64,000 nucleotides of DNA from an uncultured Spirochaetia bacterium (GTDB lineage Bacteria > Spirochaetota > Spirochaetia > SZUA-6 > Bin103): the NCBI GenBank assembly GCA_958296075.1, contig CATQHW010000002.1:930001-994000 (forward strand), written 5' to 3'. Each line of letters starts with the position of its first letter. Position 1 is the first letter of the stretch. Position numbers and translations under genes: made by a program. The notes under the pieces are model-generated. The model was not told the DNA's origin, ran no database searches, and was given only the letters and a program-made list of their open reading frames with translations. Positions 43,788 through 50,584 of the stretch are shown here, in pieces.

Positions 43788-44636
43788 GATTATCTTCCGG
43801 GTTTCCGCGTCTCGGTCTGGGGAGGAAGGAGCAGGCGGTTGGCAAAGATCGACATCGGCGATCTTCTCGGAGATTGGGACGGCTACGAAGTCGTGGCCGT
43901 CGCGCGGCGTAGTGGAATGGTCGAGATCGAGTTGAACCCTGTCGGCGGGCTGCCTGGGGTCTGCACCGGTTGCGACCAGGAAGTGCCCACCGTACATGGG
44001 TACGAGCGGCGCCGGGTTCGCGATCTGCCGATCCTCGATACGCCGGCCAGCCTGATACTGCGACGGCGTCGGCTGGCATGCCCGCGGTGCGGTCCGAAAC
44101 TGGAACGGTTGAGCTGGTTGGCCCGCTATGCGCGGGTAACGCAGCGGCTGGCGGACAGCGTGACGCAGATGTGCACGGTGATGACGGTCAAGCAGGTGGC
44201 GGAGTTCTACCGGTTGGGATGGGACACGGTGAGGGACCTGGACAAGCGGTTCCTGCAGCGTCGCTTCGAGCCGGTCGACCTGCACGGCGTGACCTATCTG
44301 GTGGTGGACGAGTTCGCGTTGCTCACCGGAAAGAAGTACGTCACCGTGATCACCGATGCGGTGACCAAGCGGGTGTTGTGGGTGGCCAGAGGGCACCGGC
44401 GCGAAAACATGCGGCCGTTCTTCGAGCTCCTCGGCAGCGCCGGTTGTCAGGCGATCAAGGCGGTCGCGATGGACATGAACAGCGCCTACGAGAAGGAAGT
44501 CCGGCACCACTGCCCGCAGGCCAGGGTCGTGTACAGCCTGTTCCACGCCGCGTTCAAGTACGGCGCGCGGCGCGATCAAGCGGCGGTGCCGGTGACGACG
44601 ACGCCGAAAGCCGCCCACGGAAATCCCGGATGAGTC
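43788..44636. mobile_element. ISL3-family insertion sequence, internally deleted
   Basis: About 0.85 kb against the usual 1.2-1.5 kb. Left end GATTATCTTCCGGGTTTCCGCG (43788-43809) and right end, read inward, GACTCATCCGGGATTTCCGTGG (from 44636) are imperfect inverted repeats flanking a truncated transposase. No 8-bp target duplication is visible. The right repeat is also the upstream element of NHLP promoter C, so the boundary assignment is tentative. Confidence 0.6.
43839..44633 (+). pseudogene. ISL3-family transposase, C-terminally truncated
   Basis: 264 aa where about 400 are normal. Zinc ribbon CTGCDQEVPTVHGYERRRVRDLP...ACPRCG, helix-turn-helix (MTVKQVAEFYRLGWDTVRDLDKR), first catalytic Asp in LVVDEFALLTGKKY and second in AVAMDMNSAYEKEV. 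The frame is normal to LFHAAFKYG (about 44570) and then becomes unrelated, ending inside the right repeat; the DDE Glu is missing. TTG start at 43839 has GGAGGAAGGA 8 nt upstream. Inactive. Confidence 0.85.
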
Positions 44637-44684
44637 ACTTTCTTGGGTTTGGAGTTGACATGCGGGTAAGCGGCGGCCGATACT
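44615..44684 (+). promoter_or_regulatory. NHLP promoter module C
   Basis: CCACGGAAATCCCGGATGAG (44615-44634), 20 nt, TTGACA (44655-44660), 18 nt, GATACT (44679-44684). Drives precursor C and the two genes after it; leader of about 55 nt with GAGGAG before the start. Confidence 0.8.
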
Positions 44685-44746
44685 TGCGCCAAAGACCGCC
44701 GGCCATCGAAATGTCGGGGTCATAAATTCAACCGAGGAGAAAAGTT

Positions 44747-45070
44747 ATGAGTGTCGAATCCAGGACCATCGGCGAACTTCGCGAGCATCTGGTCGACAAG
44801 GCGACCACGGACGAAACGTTCCGCGCTCAGTTGATCGCGGACCCGAAGGCCGCCATCAGGGACGAGCTGGGGCTTGCGATTCCCGACGGGTTCACCATCA
44901 ACGTGCACGAGGAGACTGTGGACGCCAGCCACTTGGTGCTGCCGCCGCACGCGGAACTCGGTCTGGCCGATCTGGAAGAGGCGGCCGGCGGAGCGGGCAA
45001 TTGGCGTTACCGAGCGGACGGGTCGCGCTACTGGCATGAGGACGACAGCTTCTGGACTTTCTGGGACTAG
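44747..45070 (+). CDS. NHLP-type RiPP precursor C
   Basis: A 107-aa precursor, close paralogue of precursor A: leader ELREHLVDKATTDETFRAQL, IADPKAAIRDELGLAIPDGF, INVHEETVDASHLVLPPHA, ending LEEAAGG. Core AGNWRYRADGSRYW then HEDDSFWTFWD. Cores A and C share a Tyr-Arg...Arg-x-x-Trp...Thr-Phe-Trp-Asp order. GAGGAG precedes the ATG by 8 nt. First gene of a three-gene unit with the 365-aa protein and the toroid protein. Confidence 0.9.
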   Translation: MSVESRTIGELREHLVDKATTDETFRAQLIADPKAAIRDELGLAIPDGFTINVHEETVDASHLVLPPHAELGLADLEEAAGGAGNWRYRADGSRYWHEDDSFWTFWD

Positions 45071-45103
45071 ACCGGCCGACTGGGAAACGGGGGCTTCCCG
45101 ATC

Positions 45104-46201
45104 GTGAGCGCGGACGCCGGCCGATCGGCCGGCGACGCGCGCGCCACCTTCGCGTCTACCCTTGATGGGTGTCGGCCCCTGTTTCCACCGGCCCTGCTCG
45201 GCTGCTCCGGCTGGGAGCGTCTCCTGGACCGGGCCCGGCGGCTGCCCCGTTCGGTAATCGACGCCCATTTCGGCTTCGAGTTCCGTCTCGGAGAGCCGAG
45301 CCCGGCCGCCGACCTCTTCGTCGTCGTACTTCCGGCATCGGAGCTGGCGTATCACTATGTCCGGGAGGGAGCTCGCGCCGAACGAGGATCGCCGGCGGCC
45401 GCTCTTGCAGCCGGACTTCAGGAACAGGCCGCGAATCCGGATTCGTACCTTGCCCGCGGCGTGGCTGGAATGGTGCTGGAGTACGATCTGGCCGAGATCG
45501 AGCCAGGTCGGCCGCCGCCGGCCCCCGGTATATTCTTCACGCCACGAGGCTCCGCGCCGGGGTCGCGGGCGGAGTTCCATGAGCACGGAGATCCTGCCGG
45601 CCTGCTTGCGGCGCTTGCCGTGACCGCCGGCTGGAGCGGTCACGAGGAGGAGATCCCGATAGTCGAGCGCATCCTGGCGGCGCTGCCGGACACGGGCTAT
45701 CTGTTCCAGGCGGGAGCGCTCCCGGGGCGCTCCCCGAAGGCGTTCCGGGCCGTTTTCAAGGGAATCGCGAAGGGGGCGGTTCCCGCCCTGCTGGAGCGGA
45801 TCGAGTGGCCCGGCCCGGCGGCCGTGGCGGCGGACGTGCTTGCCGCGATGGACGACCTGGTCGCCTATGTCGCGGTCAGCATGGACGTGACGTCGCGCGG
45901 GCTGGGTCCGCGGCTCGGTCTGGAGTTGTACCGGCCGCCGAAGTGGTTCGCGGTCGATCGCACGGGGTGGCTCCCCTTCATCGCCCGGATCGAGGAGCGG
46001 GGCTGGTGCCTTCCGGCCAAGGCCGGCGGACTGCGGAGCTGGCCCGGTACCGAACGGCTGCTCGATGACGCAGGCATGCATGTCGTTCGCCAGGGCATCA
46101 ACCACGTCAAGGTCGTCATCGACCCGCATGCCCCGACCGCGGCGAAAGCCTACGCCGGCATGGACGTCTATCCCTGCGGATCGACGCCCCGGCTGCGGTA
46201 G
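45104..46201 (+). CDS. unrecognised 365-aa protein of the RiPP locus
   Basis: I do not recognise the family. No signal peptide or membrane helix. Features: SVIDAHFGFEFRLGE near residue 50, a glycine/alanine-rich helical middle, YVAVSMDVTSRGLGPRLGLELY (about residues 263-284), and NHVKVVIDPHAPTAAKAYAGM near the end. Alternating strand-like segments and conserved Asp/Arg suggest an enzyme. GTG start 33 bp after precursor C; its stop overlaps the next gene by 1 nt. Position makes it the prime candidate for a core-modifying enzyme. Confidence 0.7.
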   Translation: MSADAGRSAGDARATFASTLDGCRPLFPPALLGCSGWERLLDRARRLPRSVIDAHFGFEFRLGEPSPAADLFVVVLPASELAYHYVREGARAERGSPAAALAAGLQEQAANPDSYLARGVAGMVLEYDLAEIEPGRPPPAPGIFFTPRGSAPGSRAEFHEHGDPAGLLAALAVTAGWSGHEEEIPIVERILAALPDTGYLFQAGALPGRSPKAFRAVFKGIAKGAVPALLERIEWPGPAAVAADVLAAMDDLVAYVAVSMDVTSRGLGPRLGLELYRPPKWFAVDRTGWLPFIARIEERGWCLPAKAGGLRSWPGTERLLDDAGMHVVRQGINHVKVVIDPHAPTAAKAYAGMDVYPCGSTPRLR

Positions 46202-47196
46202 TGTCTGACGGGCCACGCGGCGGCGTTGCCGGTGCGGCCCCGGCGCGGTTCCGGGAGGCGGTGCGCGACGCGGTCGACCGGGGCCTCGGCTTCCTCGAAG
46301 CGGCCATCCGCGCCGACGGCGCCTGGGCGTCGCGGATCTACCGCAACCTGGACCTTACGGGACCAAGCCAGGACGAACACCCGCCCTTCGTGGCCGGCCT
46401 CGGCGCGCTTACGCTGGAAGCCTGCGGCGACCCCCGGTCCCGGTCGATCCGGGACCGGTCCGGGATGTACGTCGTCCGCTCCATGCGCTATCCGGGCACG
46501 TGGCGCTACTGGCCGAGTCTCCCGCGCGATCTGGACAGCCTGAGCGTCTGCTCCCAGGCGGTCCGGTGGCACCCCTGGGTGCTGTTCGGCGCCAACCTCG
46601 GACTCCTGCCGGCCGCGCAGGACGAACGGGGAAGGTTCAGGACCTGGATCGCCCCGCCCGCCGAGTCCAATGTCGCCGACAGCGTGGTGAACGCCAACGT
46701 CGTCGGCTACCTCGCGCTGCTGGGACGGAACGAGATCGGCGAACGGGCGGCGGCGTGGCTTGCCGGTCTGATCCGGGACGGGAATGCGGCGGGGACCTCC
46801 CATTACTATCCCGATACCATCGACCTGTACGACGCCGTCGCCCGCGCCCGCGGGCGGGGCGTGCCTGCGTTCGAGGACCTGGGGACGCTGCTCGTGGACC
46901 GTATCCGCGCACGGCGCGGCACGGACGGCGGGTACGGCGACACGCTGCGCACCGCGCGCGCCCTCTCCGCGCTGCACGTGCTGGGAGCGCCGCCGGCCGG
47001 CGACGGGTTGTGGGCCGCGCTGGAGCGAATCCTGAGCCGCCAACGGCCCGACGGAAGCTGGCCGGAGCACCGCTACTGGCAGGGACCCCTGCCGCCGAAC
47101 CCGCCGACCGTGGGATTCGGCTGCGCGATGCTCGACACCGCTTCGTGCATCGAGGCCCTGGTCCGGTCCGTCCCGGTGCCGGCGCCCGGCGCGTAA
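46201..47196 (+). CDS. squalene-cyclase/prenyltransferase-like alpha/alpha-toroid protein
   Basis: A 331-aa protein with terpene-cyclase-type repeat motifs: GLGFLEAAIRADGAWASR near the start, GTDGGYGDTLRTARALSAL near 240 and ILSRQRPDGSWPEHRYWQG near 280 (QW-like DGxW turns). It is a single toroid; the DxDD acid motif of squalene-hopene cyclases is not seen. In the precursor C unit it could bind or cyclise a modified peptide, or be a terpenoid enzyme. The stop/start overlap TAGTG couples it to the previous gene. Confidence 0.75.
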   Translation: MSDGPRGGVAGAAPARFREAVRDAVDRGLGFLEAAIRADGAWASRIYRNLDLTGPSQDEHPPFVAGLGALTLEACGDPRSRSIRDRSGMYVVRSMRYPGTWRYWPSLPRDLDSLSVCSQAVRWHPWVLFGANLGLLPAAQDERGRFRTWIAPPAESNVADSVVNANVVGYLALLGRNEIGERAAAWLAGLIRDGNAAGTSHYYPDTIDLYDAVARARGRGVPAFEDLGTLLVDRIRARRGTDGGYGDTLRTARALSALHVLGAPPAGDGLWAALERILSRQRPDGSWPEHRYWQGPLPPNPPTVGFGCAMLDTASCIEALVRSVPVPAPGA

Positions 47197-47225
47197 TACG
47201 ACGCGTTCGACGGCGCCGGCCGGCG

Positions 47226-48032
47226 TCAGCAGGCAGGTCGCGCCGGCGCCGGGCCGATCAGGCGGACGTGCGGGGCGGACGCGCCGGGGTCGCGCTCGAC
47301 CACCGCCTCCACGCCAAACACGTCGCGGAACCGCTGCGGGGTAAGCACCTCTGCAGGTGCGCCTTCGGCCACCAGCTCGCCCTCCGCCAGCAGCCCCAGC
47401 CGATCGCAATAGCGGCCGGCCAGCGACACGTCGTGGAGCGCCACCAGCACCGCCACGCCGCCGGCGGCTTCAGACCTCAAAGTCTCCATGGCCGCGAGCC
47501 GATGGCGGAGGTCGAGGCCGGCGACCGGTTCGTCGAGGAGCAGGACGCGCGCCTGTTGCGCCAGCGAGCGGGCCAGGAGCACCCGCTGCCGTTCGCCGCC
47601 GGAGATGCGGTCGAGCTGCCGGCGCTCGAACCGTTCGGTCTCGGTCCGCGCCATCGCCGCGCGTGCGATCCGCCGGTCCTCGGCGCCCTCCAGCGCGAAG
47701 CGGCTCAGGTGCGGATACCGGCCCATCAGCACCGTCTCCAGCGCGGTGAACGGGTGCGCGGCTTCGTGCTGTGGCAGATACCCGACCTGCCGCGCACGCT
47801 CCTGCGCCGGCAACGCCGTCAGCTCCGCCGGTCCCAGCCAGACCGAACCGGCGTCGGGGCGCAGCACGCCGGCCATCACCCGCAACAGGGTGCTCTTGCC
47901 GGCGCCGTTGGGGCCGACCAACCCGGTCACCCGGCCGGCGCGCGCGGCGAACGACATCGAGCGGAGTACCGGCGTCCCGGCCAGGCGCAGGGATACCGCG
48001 CGCGCCGCCAGCGGGCCGCCGCTCGGGGTCAC
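47226..48032 (-). CDS. btuD: vitamin B12 ABC transporter ATP-binding protein
   Basis: A 268-aa FecCD-type importer ATPase: Walker A GPNGAGKST, Q-loop YLPQHEAAHPF, signature ISGGERQRVLLAR, Walker B LLLDEPVAGLD, switch His ALHDVS. GTG at 48032 overlaps the btuF stop (GTGA). Cobalamin specificity rests on the riboswitch ahead of the operon. Confidence 0.9.
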   Translation of the reverse strand: MTPSGGPLAARAVSLRLAGTPVLRSMSFAARAGRVTGLVGPNGAGKSTLLRVMAGVLRPDAGSVWLGPAELTALPAQERARQVGYLPQHEAAHPFTALETVLMGRYPHLSRFALEGAEDRRIARAAMARTETERFERRQLDRISGGERQRVLLARSLAQQARVLLLDEPVAGLDLRHRLAAMETLRSEAAGGVAVLVALHDVSLAGRYCDRLGLLAEGELVAEGAPAEVLTPQRFRDVFGVEAVVERDPGASAPHVRLIGPAPARPAC

Positions 48033-49051
48033 GGCTCCACGTACGGCTCGAAATCGCCGAAGGTCACGTCGTGGAACCGGTCCGGGTACAGCAGCCGCGC
48101 GGTCACCTCGATGCCGCGCACGTTCCAGTGGGAGAGGGTCGTGTAGTAGCGCGGGTCGGCGACGATCACGCGTTCGCCGGCGATCGCTGGAACCGCGGCG
48201 ATCGCCCGATCGGCCATCAGGTCGTCGCGCAACCGCGTCCCGCCGGAGTCGGCCGGCTGCGTGATCAGGATCACGTCCGGGTTCATGGCGGCGATCGACT
48301 CCACGCTCACCGCCTGATGGCCGGAGATGCCGTCGCGGGCCGCGGCGTTGACGCCCCCGGCCGCTTCGATGATGCCGCCTTCGGTCGAGCCGCCGCCGGC
48401 CGCGCTGATAGTCTCCGCGAAGCGGGCGATCGACAGGACCGCCGGCCGCGACGGGTCGCCGGGCGGCGGCACCCGTTGAGCGACCAGCGCCAGCCGCCGC
48501 TCGATATCGGCGACCAACTCCAGGGCGCGATCCTCGGCGCCGAGCAGATAGCCGAGCAGCAGGATGTTGGGGATGTTGCCGGCCGCCGAACTCTCCAGCT
48601 CCGAGCGCACGACCGGGACGCCGGCCTCCTCGATCAGGTCGACCAGGTCCGCCGTGGTGTACCGGGAGGCCACCACCACGTCCGGCCGCATCGCCAGCAC
48701 CGCCTCGACCCCGCTCTGCACGGTCGCCATGCCGGCGACCTGATCGGCGACGTTGGAGTAGGTCGGATCGGCCGTGAACCGGCCCACGCCCGCGAACCGG
48801 CTGCGCGCGACCAGGGCCAGCAACATCTCGTCGTGGCCGAGCGAGAGGGCGACTATCCGCTGCGGGGGCGCATCCACGCGGACCCGCCCTTCCGAAGTCT
48901 CGATCTCGCGCGGCCAGCCCCGGTTCGATACGTCGACGATGCCGGGCACCGCCGGGTAGTCGACCGGCGTCTGCGCTGCCGCGCCGATCGCGCACGCCGC
49001 GAGCAGGCCGGCGCGGACCGCCGTCCGTAGCGGTTTCTTCCAGGTATCCAT
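48029..49051 (-). CDS. btuF: vitamin B12 ABC transporter substrate-binding protein
   Basis: A 340-aa class III binding protein with signal RTAVRAGLLAAC (possible lipobox LLAAC). Family phrases: RIVALSLGHDEMLLALVARSRFAGVG, MRPDVVVASRYTTADLV, MNPDVILITQPAD. The ATG at 49051 has GAGGAGG upstream. Middle gene of btuCFD. Confidence 0.88.
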   Translation of the reverse strand: MDTWKKPLRTAVRAGLLAACAIGAAAQTPVDYPAVPGIVDVSNRGWPREIETSEGRVRVDAPPQRIVALSLGHDEMLLALVARSRFAGVGRFTADPTYSNVADQVAGMATVQSGVEAVLAMRPDVVVASRYTTADLVDLIEEAGVPVVRSELESSAAGNIPNILLLGYLLGAEDRALELVADIERRLALVAQRVPPPGDPSRPAVLSIARFAETISAAGGGSTEGGIIEAAGGVNAAARDGISGHQAVSVESIAAMNPDVILITQPADSGGTRLRDDLMADRAIAAVPAIAGERVIVADPRYYTTLSHWNVRGIEVTARLLYPDRFHDVTFGDFEPYVEP

Positions 49052-49126
49052 GATTCGCCTCCTCGTGGTATGGGCTCGTTGCATCGGCTCGTGGTACGGG
49101 TGCTCCGGTCGGCTTCAGGTGTCGGC

Positions 49127-50197
49127 TTACAGCATCCCCGCGCGCGCCTTGTGACGGACCAGCAGGAACAGGAAGAACGGCGCTCCGACTACGGCGGTGA
49201 CGATGCCGACGCGCACCTCCGCCGGGGCGATGATCACGCGGGCGACCGTGTCGGCGGCGAGCAGGAACACCGCGCCGCCGAGGGCGCTCAGCGGGACCAG
49301 CACGCGGTGGTCGGCGCCGGCGATCAGGCGGAGCGCGTGCGGGACGATAAGCCCCACGAACGCGATCGTCCCTGAGAACGCCACCGCTGTGCCGGTGATC
49401 AGCGACGCGGCGAGCAGCAGGACGGTCCGGATCAGACCGACGCGCACGCCGAGCGCTCGCGCTTCCTCCTCGCCGATCATGAGCAGGTTCAGGTCGCGCG
49501 ACAGCAGCACGGCGACCGCCATGCCGGCCAGCGCAAACGGCGCCGCGAGCCGCACGTCGGTCCACCGCGACGCATCGAGTCCGCCGGCAAGCCAGAAGAT
49601 CATCTCGCGCTGCGCGCCGAACTCCTCGGTGAACAGCACGATCGCGGCGATGACGGCGGCGATGAACGCGCTCACCGCCACCCCCGCCAGCAGCAGCGCC
49701 GCCATCGAGAAGCGGCCGCCGACCGAGGCGACGGCGAACACCAGCGCCAGGGCGCCGCCGGCGCCGGCGAACGCCATGGCGGGCAGCGCCAGCGGCGACG
49801 CCGCCTGTGCGCCGACCGCGATTGCCGCCACCGCTCCCAGCGCGCCGCCGGTCGACACGCCGATGATGCCGGGGTCGGCCATCGGGTTGCGGAACAGCCC
49901 CTGCATCACGGCGCCCGCCACCCCCAAGGCGGCGCCGACGATCAGCGCAAGGGTGATACGCGACAGCCTGATCGTCTCGATGATGGCGCGCTCGGCATCG
50001 TCGGCCGCGAGGACGCGTACGCCGAACTGCTCCAGCAGGATGGCGGCGGTGTGAGAGAGCGGGATCGCGTACGGGCCGACGGCGGCGGCGGTCACGATCA
50101 GGGCCGCGGCGCAGGCGGTAAGCAGCGCGCTGCCGCACGCCAGCCGCGCGATGACCGGCGACCGCTCTATCGCGTGATCTGTCTGCTCGCCCCGCAC
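49127..50197 (-). CDS. btuC: vitamin B12 ABC transporter permease
   Basis: A 356-aa FecCD/BtuC family permease with about ten helices. Landmarks: RLSRITLALIVGAALGVAGAVMQGLFRNPMADPGIIGVSTGG, GTIAFVGLIVPHALRL and the end VGAPFFLFLLVRHKA. GTG start at 50197. First gene of the operon, directly below the cobalamin riboswitch (about 140 nt). Confidence 0.92.
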   Translation of the reverse strand: MRGEQTDHAIERSPVIARLACGSALLTACAAALIVTAAAVGPYAIPLSHTAAILLEQFGVRVLAADDAERAIIETIRLSRITLALIVGAALGVAGAVMQGLFRNPMADPGIIGVSTGGALGAVAAIAVGAQAASPLALPAMAFAGAGGALALVFAVASVGGRFSMAALLLAGVAVSAFIAAVIAAIVLFTEEFGAQREMIFWLAGGLDASRWTDVRLAAPFALAGMAVAVLLSRDLNLLMIGEEEARALGVRVGLIRTVLLLAASLITGTAVAFSGTIAFVGLIVPHALRLIAGADHRVLVPLSALGGAVFLLAADTVARVIIAPAEVRVGIVTAVVGAPFFLFLLVRHKARAGML

Positions 50198-50337
50198 CCC
50201 GAGCCGCTCCTTCGCCGCTGCTCTGCGCGCAGGGATGACGTCGCCGAACCGACCTGTCCCCCGATCCTGCCGCCGGATCGGGAAAAGGCTCGATCTGAGG
50301 CGCTCCCTGAGCGGAGAGCGGTCACTCAGCCGTGCCC

Positions 50338-50520
50338 GGCAGGTCTCCTGGCTCTCGGCTCGACGCCTGTCCCGCGCCTTCCCATCCGTTCGGGTCCAAC
50401 CCTGTTGTGGACAGTGGCATTTGCGGGCGGCTTACCGGTCACAGTGGCGCCACCGCAGCGGATTCTCACCGCTTTCCCTGTTTCGGCCTTCGTTTCCGAA
50501 AGCACCGGGCAACGTCTGCC
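50338..50520 (-). ncRNA. cobalamin (adenosylcobalamin) riboswitch
   Basis: Minus strand reads GGCAG...CAGGGAAAGCGGTGAGAATCCGCTGCGG...GCGCCACTGTGA...AAGCCG...GCCACTGT...GGGAAGG...GAGCC...CAGGAGACCTGCC. The B12 box (near 50338-50355), the conserved GGTGAGAATCCG block and paired GCCACTG words define class I cobalamin riboswitches. Binding of B12 should reduce btuC translation or transcription. The stretch from 50198 to 50337 between aptamer and gene would hold the expression platform; I could not assign a clear terminator. Confidence 0.92.
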
Positions 50521-50540
50521 TTTCGTGATTGTCGGGCGGT

Positions 50541-50569
50541 AGACTATCGGCCCGCGCGTCCGGTGTCAA
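50541..50569 (-). promoter_or_regulatory. btu promoter
   Basis: Minus strand TTGACA (50569-50564), 17-bp spacer, TAGTCT (50546-50541), placed 20 nt before the riboswitch. Confidence 0.6.
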
Positions 50570-50584
50570 CGCGCGGCCGATCGA

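Noticed and set aside
43235-44636. Reading the two flanking copies of the 20-bp word as ends of one 1.4-kb IS carrying precursor B as a passenger
   Set aside because: Size and orientation fit, but the sequence outside both copies (through the -35 and -10) is also conserved, and copy D has no IS next to it. A smaller element with its left end at 43788 is preferred.
47226-50138. 970-codon frame that includes btuD
   Set aside because: Only the last 268 codons (from GTG 48032) encode btuD; the rest is an out-of-frame shadow of btuF and btuC.
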